A stretch of 64,000 nt of DNA, from the NCBI RefSeq assembly GCF_003586445.1, contig NZ_CP030028.1, forward strand, positions 4,796,501-4,860,500, given 5' to 3'. The notes beneath the pieces are model-generated. The model searched no databases, had not been told where the DNA came from, and saw only the letters and a program-made list of their open reading frames with translations. The stretch is from Bacillus sp. Y1 (lineage in GTDB: Bacteria; Bacillota; Bacilli; Bacillales; Cytobacillaceae). The position numbers and the translations under genes were made by a program. Shown in pieces: positions 9,685 to 24,610 of this stretch (its first letter is position 1; each line of letters opens with the position of its first letter).

Positions 9685-9815
9685 TGTTGATTTCCGCTCC
9701 GGGCGCTTGCTTTCCTGGGGGCGTCCGCCGAGCCTCCTCGTCGCTACCGCTCCTGCGGGGTCTCGCCTGTGACGCTGATCCCCAAGGAGTCAAGCGCCCT
9801 CCGCTACAATCAACA
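9685..9815. repeat. GC-rich palindromic dispersed element between nuoI and nuoH (family 1, copy A)
   Basis: A 131-bp element bounded by TGTTGATT / AATCAACA, with a second nested pair GGGCGCTTG / CAAGCGCCC (9701-9709 with 9791-9799) and a GC-rich middle unlike the flanking low-GC DNA. It has no ORF. A clearly related copy lies at 34590-34713, sharing the GATTT-CGCT start, the CCGAGCC core and the CAGGAGTC-like, CCCTCCGCT-CAATCAA end. It is inserted within the nuo transcription unit without evident harm. Confidence 0.8.
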
Positions 9816-9842
9816 CTGTGTATAATCAACTGAGTTTCTATC

Positions 9843-10856
9843 TTAAAAAAGCTTAAGCAGTTCTTTCACCAATGCAGTTAAGAAAATATTTGCTAATGCG
9901 ACTGGTAATAGTACCTTCCATCCGAATTCCATTAGTTGGTCTGCTCTTAGGCGTGGGAAGGTGACTCGGATCCAGACTAGGAAGAAGATGACGACGCTGA
10001 ATTTTAGGGCGAACCATACGGCTCCTGGAATGAATCCTAGGAAGTCGAACGGCGGTAGCCATCCACCTAGAAATAATACGGTTGTTAGTGATGCCATTGC
10101 GAATAGATATACATATTCCGCGAGCATGAAAAATGCCCAACGGAAGCCTGAATACTCGACGTGGAATCCGGCTACTAGTTCGGACTCTGCTTCTGGCAAG
10201 TCAAACGGTGTACGGTTTAACTCAGCAACGGAAGCGATGATAAACACTAGAAACGCAATCGGTTGCCAAATAATGAACCAGCCTTGCTCATCCTGAGCGG
10301 CGACGATATCGTTCAAATTCAAGCTGCCTGCAAAAAGGATGACCCCAATCACCGACATAACGAGTGGGATTTCGTAGGAAATCATTTGGGCAGCCGCACG
10401 CATACCACCAAGTAGTGCGTATTTATTATTCGATGCCCATCCACCTGTTACCACTCCTACAGTTGTTAAACCTGAAATAGCGATATAGTATAGTAGTCCG
10501 ACACCAATGTCAGCAAACTGCAGGTGATCAGTTAAAGGTATCGTTGCCAGTACCATAAATGCAGGTGCAAACGCGATAACAGGAGCAAGGATAAAGAGCG
10601 GGCGGTCTGCTAGCTTCGGTATCGTATCTTCTTTTAATAGAAGCTTTAATACGTCAGCTACCGTTTGTAAAAGGCCCCAGCGTCCTCCAACCTGATTCGG
10701 TCCGTGACGTAGCTGCATGAAACCCATGACTTTTCTTTCTGCTAAAATGGCATACGTAACAAATCCTAAAACCACTAATAATAGAACCGTTGCTAGTAAA
10801 AAGAAAATCCCAAAGTTTAAGAGTCCTGGTTGTGATTGCAGCAGTTCCTCTACCAT
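9843..10856 (-). CDS. nuoH: NADH-quinone oxidoreductase subunit H
   Basis: 337 aa with about eight membrane helices. Seen: ERKVMGFMQLRHGPNQVGG near the N-terminus and AESELVAGFHVEYSG, the two best-known NuoH signatures, which form part of the quinone-binding chamber and the entry to the proton path. The start overlaps the nuoD stop by one base. Full length for the family. Confidence 0.96.
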   Translation of the reverse strand: MVEELLQSQPGLLNFGIFFLLATVLLLVVLGFVTYAILAERKVMGFMQLRHGPNQVGGRWGLLQTVADVLKLLLKEDTIPKLADRPLFILAPVIAFAPAFMVLATIPLTDHLQFADIGVGLLYYIAISGLTTVGVVTGGWASNNKYALLGGMRAAAQMISYEIPLVMSVIGVILFAGSLNLNDIVAAQDEQGWFIIWQPIAFLVFIIASVAELNRTPFDLPEAESELVAGFHVEYSGFRWAFFMLAEYVYLFAMASLTTVLFLGGWLPPFDFLGFIPGAVWFALKFSVVIFFLVWIRVTFPRLRADQLMEFGWKVLLPVALANIFLTALVKELLKLF

Positions 10857-11956
10857 TAGCCATCAACCTCCCCTAGGACAATATCAATTGCACCTAAAAT
10901 CGCGATTAAGTTTGCTATATTTTCTCCTTCCAATAGCTTCGGAAGGATTTGCAAATTGTAAAAAGAAGGTCTTCTAAACTTCAAGCGGTACGGTTCTTTT
11001 TTTCCATCACTCGCGATATAACATCCAATTTCTCCACGAGGAGACTCGATACGAACGTACGCCTCGCCCTTTGGCGCTTTAATAATCTTTGGAACTTTAG
11101 CAAGGATTTCCCCTTCTTTCGGGAACTGCTCGACCGCTTGTTCCAAGATTTTCAAAGATTCCTCAAGCTCATCTAAACGGACATGGTATCTTGCCCATGC
11201 GTCTCCACCCTCTTGAACAGGAACATCGAAGTCAAAACGGTCATAAATCGAATACGGCTCATCTTTGCGAAGATCCCATTTGACTCCCGTACATCTTAGA
11301 TTAGCTCCACTTAATGAGTAGTTAATTGCATCCTCTTTTGTGTAACGACCCACACCCTTAACACGGTTCATGAATATTTCATTCCCCGTCACAAGGTCAT
11401 GGTAGCCTTTCAGCTGTTCACGCATATATGGGATAAACTCACCCACTTTTTCGATCCAACCCTCAGGTGCATCCCACTTCACGCCTCCTACCCGCATGTA
11501 GTTAAAAGTAAGACGCGCACCGGATAATTCATTTAACATATTAATAATCATTTCACGCTCACGGAACGCGTATAGAAACGGACTTACCGCTCCAATATCG
11601 AGTAAATATGTACCCCACCAAACGAGATGACTAGCCACACGACCAAGTTCCATCGCTATTACCCTTAGGTATTCCGCCCGATCAGGAATCTTTAAATCCA
11701 TCATCGTTTCAACTGCATGACAGAGCACATAGTTGTTTGTCATTGCTGCTAAGTAATCGAGTCTGTCTGTGTAAGGAATGATTTGAGTGTATTGTAGATT
11801 CTCAGCTAATTTTTCCGTTCCGCGGTGTAAATATCCAATCACCGGCTTTGCTTCCTTGATGATTTCTCCATCAATTTTTAACACCAGTCGGAATACACCA
11901 TGCGTACTTGGATGCTGAGGCCCTACGTTTAATAGCATTTCTTCCGTTCGAAGCAC
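10856..11956 (-). CDS. nuoD: NADH-quinone oxidoreductase subunit D
   Basis: 366 aa, related to the large subunit of [NiFe]-hydrogenases but without the metal ligands, and contributing to the quinone site. Seen: LNVGPQHPSTHGVFRL at the N-terminus and the C-terminal ILGAIDIVLGEVDG. Starts 3 bp after nuoC ends. NuoC and NuoD are separate proteins here, unlike the fused NuoCD of E. coli. Confidence 0.96.
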   Translation of the reverse strand: MLRTEEMLLNVGPQHPSTHGVFRLVLKIDGEIIKEAKPVIGYLHRGTEKLAENLQYTQIIPYTDRLDYLAAMTNNYVLCHAVETMMDLKIPDRAEYLRVIAMELGRVASHLVWWGTYLLDIGAVSPFLYAFREREMIINMLNELSGARLTFNYMRVGGVKWDAPEGWIEKVGEFIPYMREQLKGYHDLVTGNEIFMNRVKGVGRYTKEDAINYSLSGANLRCTGVKWDLRKDEPYSIYDRFDFDVPVQEGGDAWARYHVRLDELEESLKILEQAVEQFPKEGEILAKVPKIIKAPKGEAYVRIESPRGEIGCYIASDGKKEPYRLKFRRPSFYNLQILPKLLEGENIANLIAILGAIDIVLGEVDG

Positions 11957-11959
11957 TCG

Positions 11960-13129
11960 TTACACCTCCACATCGTATGGTTCATAGTCTTTGCGTAGAG
12001 GGTGACCAATCCAATCATCACCGAGCATAATTCGGTATAAGTTCGGATGATTTTTAAACTGAATTCCAAGTAAGTCATATGCTTCACACTCCGGCCAGTT
12101 GGCACCTGCCCAAAGCTTCGAAAGCGACTCCACCTCAGGTTTTTCACGATCAATCTTCACCTTTAACGCAACGGATTGCCTGTTATTATATGAGTAAAGA
12201 TGAGCATACACTTCCATGTGCGTCTCAAAATCTCCCCCATGAAACTCTGATAAATAATTGAAGCCAAGCTGCTCATTATAACGAAGGAACTCAGCAATTT
12301 TATAATATGTTTCCGGCTTTGCCACCAAGGTTGGTACGTCCTTCGACAGATTATTAATATAGAAGTCTTCTAATACATCTTTGCCAAGATGCTCTTCAAT
12401 GACCTTCACGTATTTATCCAAATACGGTTGGTTTGGCGAAGGGACCAGTTCTTCAGGAGCCTCTTCCTCAGCAGGCTTTGCTTTTGCTCTTGCAGCGGCT
12501 GCAGCAGCAGCTTTGGCTTTCGCGGCAGCAATCGCCTTTGCTTTTTCATCATCTCCAGCGGTTCCGCCTTGTGCGGCAGCTTTCGCTTTGGCAGCTGCTG
12601 CGGCTTTTGCCTTTGCTGCTGCGATCGCTTTCGCCTTTTCATCGTCTCCTGCTGGTGCTTCTTCTGCCTCGCCTTGCTGTTTCGCAAGGGCAGCGGCCTT
12701 TGCTTTTGCGGCTGCTGCGGCTTTGGCTTTCGCCGCGGCGATCGCTTTTGCCTTTTCGTCATCTCCCGCTGGTGCTTCTTCTGCCTCGCCTTGCTGTTTT
12801 GCTAGTGCAGCGGCCTTTGCTTTTGCGGCTGCTGCGGCTTTGGCTTTCGCCGCGGCGATCGCTTTTGCCTTTTCGTCATCTCCCGCTGATGCTTCTTCTG
12901 CCTCGCCTTTCTGTTTCGCTAGGGCAGCGGCCTTTGCTTTTGCGGCTGCTGCGGCTTTGGCTTTTGCAGCGGCGGCAGCCTTTGCTTTGGCTTTTTCTTC
13001 ATCCGTCATCGGCTTTTCATTGGATGCTTCTGTTGAAGCGGCCTTCGCTTTCATTTTTGCAAGTGCGGCAGCTTTTGCTTTTTCCGCAGCTTCCTTCTTT
13101 AACTGTTCCAGGTCCTTTTCCCCACTCAT
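11960..13129 (-). CDS. nuoC: NADH-quinone oxidoreductase subunit C with a long Ala/Lys repeat N-terminus
   Basis: 389 aa. Residues about 230-389 are the normal NuoC domain, including WAGANWPECEAYDLLGI and the C-terminal HPLRKDYEPY, which packs against NuoD in the peripheral arm. Residues 1-225 are a low-complexity extension rich in Ala and Lys with a 39-residue repeat (KAKAIAAAKAKAAAAAKAKA, then an acidic linker GEAEEAPAGDDE). About three nearly identical copies are seen at DNA level with a 117-bp period (roughly 12560-12960), so copy number may vary. It should form long basic helices. Related extensions exist in other Bacillus NuoC proteins; the role is unknown. Confidence 0.93.
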   Translation of the reverse strand: MSGEKDLEQLKKEAAEKAKAAALAKMKAKAASTEASNEKPMTDEEKAKAKAAAAAKAKAAAAAKAKAAALAKQKGEAEEASAGDDEKAKAIAAAKAKAAAAAKAKAAALAKQQGEAEEAPAGDDEKAKAIAAAKAKAAAAAKAKAAALAKQQGEAEEAPAGDDEKAKAIAAAKAKAAAAAKAKAAAQGGTAGDDEKAKAIAAAKAKAAAAAAARAKAKPAEEEAPEELVPSPNQPYLDKYVKVIEEHLGKDVLEDFYINNLSKDVPTLVAKPETYYKIAEFLRYNEQLGFNYLSEFHGGDFETHMEVYAHLYSYNNRQSVALKVKIDREKPEVESLSKLWAGANWPECEAYDLLGIQFKNHPNLYRIMLGDDWIGHPLRKDYEPYDVEV

Positions 13130-13132
13130 GGA

Positions 13133-13645
13133 TTAGATCACCCTCTTCCCAGTCTTAGCCTCATAGCGAATTTTTTCCCTTAATTTATTAATTCCGTAAA
13201 TAAGTGCTGCTGGGTTAGGAGGGCAGCCTGGGATATACACATCGACAGGTACGATTTGATCGACACCTTTAACGACCGCATACGACTTTACATAAGGTCC
13301 ACCTGCTGTAGCACATGATCCCATCGCGATTACCCACTTTGGCTCTGGCATTTGATCGTATAGTCGGCGGACAATTGGTGCCATTTTCTTCGTCACGGTA
13401 CCCGACACAATCATGACATCTGACTGACGTGGAGACGTACGAAAAAACGATCCGAAACGGTCAAGGTCATAGTGTGAAGAACCTACGCCCATCATTTCGA
13501 TCGCACAACAAGCAAGCCCGAACGTCATTGGCCACAATGAATTGCTTCGCGCCCATGCTTTAATTTGTTCCAGTGTCGTTAAAAATACATTTCTCTTTAA
13601 CTCTTCTAATTCTTCTGGTGAGATGTTCTCCAATTTTAAGTCCAT
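13133..13645 (-). CDS. nuoB: NADH-quinone oxidoreductase subunit B
   Basis: 170 aa from ATG 13645; a TTG seven codons upstream is rejected because the ATG has GAAGGTG at better spacing. Carries cluster N2, the last iron-sulfur centre before quinone: ligands are Cys46-Cys47 in GLACCAIEM, the Cys of MGSCATAGG and that of IPGCPPNP, all present. Overlaps the 3' end of nuoA by ten bases, and nuoC starts 3 bp after its stop. Confidence 0.97.
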   Translation of the reverse strand: MDLKLENISPEELEELKRNVFLTTLEQIKAWARSNSLWPMTFGLACCAIEMMGVGSSHYDLDRFGSFFRTSPRQSDVMIVSGTVTKKMAPIVRRLYDQMPEPKWVIAMGSCATAGGPYVKSYAVVKGVDQIVPVDVYIPGCPPNPAALIYGINKLREKIRYEAKTGKRVI

Positions 13646-14010
13646 TTTAACACCTTCTTCTTCCAAGCGTAGACAAGTCCTACAAGCAGCATTAATACGA
13701 AAATAAGCATTTCAATCAATGCAAAGATACCGAGTTTCTCATAAGCTACTGCCCATGGATAAAGAAACACGGTTTCAACATCAAAGATTACAAACATTAG
13801 AGCAAAAATATAATAGCGGACATTGAACTGCACTCTTGAATCGTGAAATGGTTCAATTCCGCTTTCGTATGTGGTGTACTTCGCATCATAAGGCTTATAC
13901 GGACGCAATAGTTTCCCAAGAAACAGCGCAACCACAGGTAATAAAACACCTAGACATAGAAACACAAAGACAATCAGATAGTTATTCTGATATACATTTA
14001 ACAGCTCCAT
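13636..14010 (-). CDS. nuoA: NADH-quinone oxidoreductase subunit A
   Basis: 124 aa, three membrane helices, first gene of the operon. Seen: [20 protein letters not shown], the conserved NuoA loop at the quinone chamber, and [13 protein letters not shown] chose ATG 14010 because GGAGGGG lies six bases upstream; an ATG at 14016 and a TTG at 14025 are in frame but overlap that site. Confidence 0.96.
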   Translation of the reverse strand: MELLNVYQNNYLIVFVFLCLGVLLPVVALFLGKLLRPYKPYDAKYTTYESGIEPFHDSRVQFNVRYYIFALMFVIFDVETVFLYPWAVAYEKLGIFALIEMLIFVLMLLVGLVYAWKKKVLKWT

Positions 14011-14067
14011 GTCCATCCCCTCCAATGTCTTATAATTTTCTAAACATTTAATTATGTAACCGAATTC

Positions 14068-14096
14068 ATTATAACACTGTTACAAATTTGTGTCGA
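14068..14096 (-). promoter_or_regulatory. SigA-type promoter of the nuo operon
   Basis: On the minus strand TCGACA (14091-14096) and a perfect TATAAT (14068-14073) are 17 bp apart, about 60 bp upstream of nuoA. This is a strong vegetative promoter. No other gene lies between it and nuoA. Confidence 0.75.
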
Positions 14097-14320
14097 CAAG
14101 CCAAAGACTTTTATTGGAATTTCTAAAAAAATGTTTTCTTGTCCCTCGAGGATATAGTATGTGAAATAATAATCTTTATTCTATTAAATGGTAAAAAGCG
14201 GTGTTTGTCTGTGAGAATAGTCAATAATATTTTGAAAATATGAAAATATTGTTATTATTTTTAAGGATTGTTCAATCATTGGGGTGATTTTTGTTGTTGT
14301 TTGGGACTGTTTGTTTGTTT

Positions 14321-14581
14321 CAGTTACCGTGGATGAGTATTTTCATGGTCTATGGGCAGTGAAATGGTGTTTCAGTGACCGTACGAGTAGTTTTTCTTGC
14401 TCTACGGGCACTGAATCGATCTTTCAGTTACCATATGGGCTTTTTTCCCAGCTCTACGGGCACCAAAGCCTGACTTTCGTTACCGTCACACTGCTTTTTA
14501 CTCGCTCACAGGAACCTAACTACCACTTTCGTTACCATCTCACTGCTTTCCTCTCGCTCATGGGAACCTAACACCCTCTTT
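14321..14581. repeat. Five-unit tandem array, 52-bp period, between the nuo promoter and the atp terminator
   Basis: Diverged units begin at 14321, 14373, 14425, 14478 and 14530, each opening with CAGTTACC, CAGTGACC or CGTTACC and carrying a CTCTACGGGCAC-like segment. Unit two folds well: CAGTG, CCGTA and GAG pair in turn with CTC, TACGG and CACTG around a short loop. It has no convincing ORF. Together with the nuo promoter and the atp terminator it fills the 14026-14667 gap. Confidence 0.65.
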
Positions 14582-14606
14582 TCCCCGCTCCACCAAGAAA
14601 TAAACA

Positions 14607-14654
14607 TAAAAAAACCCCCTCCGACGATCTGACTAAGGATCGCCGAAGGGGGTT
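14607..14654 (-). terminator. Terminator of the atp operon
   Basis: Long stem AACCCCCT...GATC with GATC...AAGGGGGTT (14613-14654), followed on the minus strand by TTTTTTT. It lies 14 bp after the atpC stop. Confidence 0.9.
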
Positions 14655-14667
14655 GATTGTTTTTGTA

Positions 14668-15075
<408 letters not shown>

Positions 15076-15094
15076 TTACCCTCCTGGTCCTAAT

Positions 15095-16651
<1,557 letters not shown>

Positions 16652-16698
16652 GTCTCTAACTTCTAAAAGTCTAATTTTATAAAAGAGTGGTTAGCGTG

Positions 16699-17562
<864 letters not shown>

Positions 17563-17633
17563 TCACCACCTTGTTTTCAAAGTGAAACACTTGGGAAAGA
17601 GGAAGAACCGGTCTTCCTCTTCCCATTCATTAA

Positions 17634-19157
<1,524 letters not shown>

Positions 19158-19166
19158 CTACGAATC

Positions 19167-20227
<1,061 letters not shown>

Positions 20228-20351
20228 TCACTCCCTTCAAGAGTCGTACACTTACAATTTATAACGTTACAAATGTTAATAGATGAACATAAAGGAATGG
20301 CGAAGCTGCACGTAATATGTTCTTCGCCATTGTTTTGTTAAAAATCCTAAA

Positions 20352-21367
<1,016 letters not shown>

Positions 21368-21745
21368 CTATTTATGTGAATGAAATGCTTGAAGAAAAAA
21401 ATCTATCATAATAACCACGTATGAGGTCATTAATCCAATAATTACGCTATATAAATGGAGCTTGTCAGGATATTCAAGAGTGATCATCACCGCTAAAACA
21501 GCTGTCGCCATTCTTGAAAACATGCCGAGGGAACGGACCTTTTCGCCTTTTGCTATCGCATCGCCGAATTTAATAGTCCTTCTGGCTAATAACCACAAAT
21601 TAAAAAGGCTTAAGCTCGTACCTAAAATAAGCCCTAAAAAAATAGTTTGATATGAGGTAAATCCCCACCCTAAAACGTATAAAGCTAGTAAGAAGAATAT
21701 GTACTTTCGTTGCCGGATGTAGATTGATTGTATTTCGGGCATCAC
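21368..21745 (-). CDS. atpI: ATP synthase-associated protein AtpI
   Basis: 125 aa with four hydrophobic segments, in the position of Bacillus atpI (12 bp upstream of atpB). AtpI proteins assist c-ring assembly and may affect Mg2+ uptake. Start overlaps the preceding small gene by four bases. The family is poorly conserved, so the call rests mainly on length, topology and context. Confidence 0.85.
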   Translation of the reverse strand: MMPEIQSIYIRQRKYIFFLLALYVLGWGFTSYQTIFLGLILGTSLSLFNLWLLARRTIKFGDAIAKGEKVRSLGMFSRMATAVLAVMITLEYPDKLHLYSVIIGLMTSYVVIMIDFFLQAFHSHK

Positions 21746-21969
21746 TTATTATCTCCTGAAAAGAAATGTTGAATTAGTCTGATCATGGCATATACGCCAG
21801 CTGCTAATCCGAGGAGTAGTCCGATGATTAAAAAAAGCGGCTCGGTGTCCAGTGTACGGTCAAGCCATCTTCCGGCAAAAATGCCTATTAATACGGAGCC
21901 TACTAACTGCGAAAGAATCCCCGACATTAACGCCATTGCTTGATATGGACGACGTTTTTTTTGATTCAT
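21742..21969 (-). CDS. atpZ: AtpZ/AtpI-family small membrane protein
   Basis: 75 aa from ATG 21969, chosen over a GTG at 21978 because AAAGGA is too close to the latter. Two membrane helices with the family features LVGSVLIGIFAGRWLD and LLGLAAGVYAMIRLI. It is the first gene of the atp operon. AtpZ with AtpI has been linked to Mg2+/Ca2+ transport in alkaliphilic Bacillus. Confidence 0.85.
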   Translation of the reverse strand: MNQKKRRPYQAMALMSGILSQLVGSVLIGIFAGRWLDRTLDTEPLFLIIGLLLGLAAGVYAMIRLIQHFFSGDNK

Positions 21970-22088
21970 TTCAGGCACGTCCTTTTAAAGAGACTGGTAG
22001 ATAGAATAATGTTTTCACTATGGACTTGCTCGTTTAGGAAAGCTATATTTATACAGTACCCATGTTGAAAACCCTATCATTAATACCC

Positions 22089-22123
22089 TTTGTAAGCATA
22101 CAATAGGCACTTGTCAATGTCAA
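22089..22123 (-). promoter_or_regulatory. SigA-type promoter region of the atp operon (two overlapping candidates)
   Basis: The minus strand carries two abutting perfect TTGACA boxes (22118-22123 and 22112-22117). Each has a 17-bp spacer to a partial -10: TATGCT (22095-22100) and TACAAA (22089-22094). The leader to atpZ is about 115 bases. Confidence 0.55.
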
Positions 22124-22213
22124 TTAGTTTGGAGTGAAAAAGTTCACAATTCAAACAATAGAAATTCTCGTTCACATTATGTTCAAAAAGTTTTTTATTT
22201 TCCTATTGCAAAT

Positions 22214-22236
22214 GGAGCGAGTGTTGTTCTCGCTCC
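22214..22236 (-). terminator. Possible terminator after the subtilase gene
   Basis: Perfect eight-base-pair stem GGAGCGAG / CTCGCTCC with a seven-base loop, ten bases after the stop codon. The following minus-strand sequence starts ATTTG and is not strongly T-rich, hence the moderate score. Confidence 0.5.
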
Positions 22237-22245
22237 ATGTTTTCC

Positions 22246-24480
22246 TTACCGCTCTTTCACTTTCGAGACTGCAATCCCTGTTTCAACCATATCTTCTTTT
22301 CCAGCTTTTTTCGCAAAAACCTTTGCTAAGTATAATCCATTTTCTGGTAGTTGGTCAGGCAGGATGTCCATCTTCAGCATTCCTCTCCCTACATTCCGTT
22401 TCCAATCTAAGAATTTGACGAACCGATACGTGTCTGGATCAAAGAGAGCAATTCCAAATTCATCTGCTCCACCCGGCAAATACACTTCGTAATGGTACAC
22501 ACCCTGTTTATCTCCCGGACCAAACTCAAACCCCATAATACGAGGGTAGTTTGGTTCCTCCAATACATACAGGTATGGGACTCTCACCTTTTGAGAGCCA
22601 GCCATGATGGTCAAATGACCTTCATGTATCTTCTTCGTAAGTTCATTTGGATCCACACTCATCGTAACGTTCACCGTCTTTTCTTTTCCCGCATCTACCG
22701 AAAAAGATTGCGGCAGTTCAAACTGTATCCCATCTCTTTGATGAGGAACCTCGAATCGATAGGTCATGCGATGATTGCTTACATTCTTAAAGGTAAGCTG
22801 TTGTGTATGCTCATGCTGCCTTTCTACTAACTTGAACTTCCCAAATTGTAGGGAAGCTGGCTTTACGAGCGTATCGGTTTGGATGGCTTCAGGAATTCTT
22901 ATTCTTCCTGCACCTTGCTCGTACGTTTTATAAGGAACGTTTTTTCCATCAACAATAGGAATGGCCGTATTCATGAGAGCAGCCTTGATATCTTCCGGTC
23001 CCCAATCAGGGTGAGCTTGCTTGATAAGAGCCGCGGCTCCAGCCACATGGGGAGCCGCCATACTTGTTCCTTGAAGGGCTAAGTACCCCCCAGGTATTGT
23101 GCTCTTTATCGCTACTCCCGGCGCTACCACATCCGGCTTAATCTCCCAAGTATCAGTAACAGGTCCTCTCGAACTAAAACTTGCAAGTAAATCCTTTTCT
23201 TCTATTATATTTGTTTTTGCAAGTATTTTTTGGCTAGCAATTGAGCTAACTATTTCTGAACCTACCTGTTTGGACATAGTCGCCACAGGTATATCGATGG
23301 GACGATCTAAGTTTCCAACAAATTCCCCATTCATATTGTTAAAAATAATCACCGCCACGGCACCTGCATTCTGTGCATACCATGCTTTTTCTGAAAAAGT
23401 AAGTTCCCCTCGCTGTATAAGAGCAATTTTCCCTGCTACATCGGTGAGGTCTTCTTTTTTCCCAAGCTTCCCGTATACCACCTCATACGATCGATCAAGC
23501 TTCCAATCAATCGAGCCCTGCATGGGTTCGAGCCTTAAGGTATCTTTTCTTCCATCGATCGTGAGATATGGAACTTTTAAAATCGGTGTGGAGGCACCAA
23601 CCGATATCGCCTTTGATGCCGTACCAGGAGAACCAACCGTCCACATATTTGGTCCAGAGTTACCAGATGAGGTTACAGCGACAATTCCGTTTTCAACCGC
23701 TTTATTCAATGCGAGCGATATCGGTAAATCAGGACCATTTACATTGTTTCCCAGCGATAGATTTAGGACATCTACTTTATCTTTGATGGCTTTATCAATC
23801 GCAGCAAGCACTTGTTCCGTTGTTCCCGACCCGCCTGGACCAAGCGCACGATAGGCAATAATCTTCGCATCCGGAGCCACTCCTTGGATCTTTCCGTTTG
23901 CTGCAATAATGCCGGCCACATGCGTCCCATGTAAGGTACTTTGGCCGTACATTCCCTTTGTCTCCATCGGATCATCATCAATATCTACGAGATCATAGCC
24001 TCTTTTATAACTTCGTCTTAAGTCAGGATGATTGTAATCAATGCCTGTATCGATGACCCCAACAGTGATCCCTTTTCCGGTAAGCCTTTGATTTTTCGGA
24101 TCAAAATAACCCCTGATCGTTTCTGCACCAATGATCTCGGTATTCGTTTCCGATTGGACGCTATATGTACTAACAGGGGAAACCGACTCCACCTTATTCG
24201 TTTGAGCAAGCTTATCTAATGACCTGTTCGTTCCTTTTACCGAAAACCCGTTAAGAGCCTCTGTAAAAATATGCCGCAGTTCAAGATCAGGGTACGGTTG
24301 GATAATCTCTTTAATTTGCTGTTCATTTGCTTGTGTTGGCAATGTTACGATTGCCACTTTTTCAGTTTCTGGAGATTCTTCAGGAATGGGCGGGTGGATG
24401 AGCATTTTTGCTGATGTAGTTGGAGTGCAAACAAATGAGAATAACACGGCTGTTAAAATGATGATGATTCTTGATTTCAC
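22246..24480 (-). CDS. Secreted S8 (subtilisin-family) serine protease, Vpr-like
   Basis: 744 aa from GTG 24480, ten bases after GGAGGT; a GTG four codons upstream overlaps that site. Order: signal peptide (1-25), I9-type propeptide (about 40-110), S8 catalytic domain with Asp144 in GVIDTGID, His184 in HGTHVAG, oxyanion Asn274 in SSGNSGP and Ser473 in GTSMAAPHV, interrupted by a PA domain (about 330-420), then a beta-rich C-terminal domain (about 530-740). All catalytic residues are present. The architecture matches B. subtilis Vpr, a minor extracellular protease, but the location between atp and upp differs from the B. subtilis map. Confidence 0.88.
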   Translation of the reverse strand: MKSRIIIILTAVLFSFVCTPTTSAKMLIHPPIPEESPETEKVAIVTLPTQANEQQIKEIIQPYPDLELRHIFTEALNGFSVKGTNRSLDKLAQTNKVESVSPVSTYSVQSETNTEIIGAETIRGYFDPKNQRLTGKGITVGVIDTGIDYNHPDLRRSYKRGYDLVDIDDDPMETKGMYGQSTLHGTHVAGIIAANGKIQGVAPDAKIIAYRALGPGGSGTTEQVLAAIDKAIKDKVDVLNLSLGNNVNGPDLPISLALNKAVENGIVAVTSSGNSGPNMWTVGSPGTASKAISVGASTPILKVPYLTIDGRKDTLRLEPMQGSIDWKLDRSYEVVYGKLGKKEDLTDVAGKIALIQRGELTFSEKAWYAQNAGAVAVIIFNNMNGEFVGNLDRPIDIPVATMSKQVGSEIVSSIASQKILAKTNIIEEKDLLASFSSRGPVTDTWEIKPDVVAPGVAIKSTIPGGYLALQGTSMAAPHVAGAAALIKQAHPDWGPEDIKAALMNTAIPIVDGKNVPYKTYEQGAGRIRIPEAIQTDTLVKPASLQFGKFKLVERQHEHTQQLTFKNVSNHRMTYRFEVPHQRDGIQFELPQSFSVDAGKEKTVNVTMSVDPNELTKKIHEGHLTIMAGSQKVRVPYLYVLEEPNYPRIMGFEFGPGDKQGVYHYEVYLPGGADEFGIALFDPDTYRFVKFLDWKRNVGRGMLKMDILPDQLPENGLYLAKVFAKKAGKEDMVETGIAVSKVKER

Positions 24481-24610
24481 GCTTGTGAGCACCTCCGAAG
24501 TTTTTTACTAGGTTTTGTTACTCGGTGGTGAGTTATGCGTATGGAGGATGATAGAGGGTGCTTTTTTTATTGCTGGAGGATTGAAGGTTGTAGTTAATAT
24601 ATTCGAACTT

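Noticed and set aside
12381..13136. 251-codon plus-strand ORF rich in Ala, Phe and Ser, with further overlapping plus-strand ORFs
   Set aside because: It is the antisense of the Ala/Lys repeat of nuoC; the biased composition removes stop codons on the other strand. No ribosome site.
22134..22418. 94-codon plus-strand ORF near the end of the subtilase gene
   Set aside because: It overlaps the subtilase coding end and the atp promoter region, has no ribosome site and an odd hydrophobic composition.
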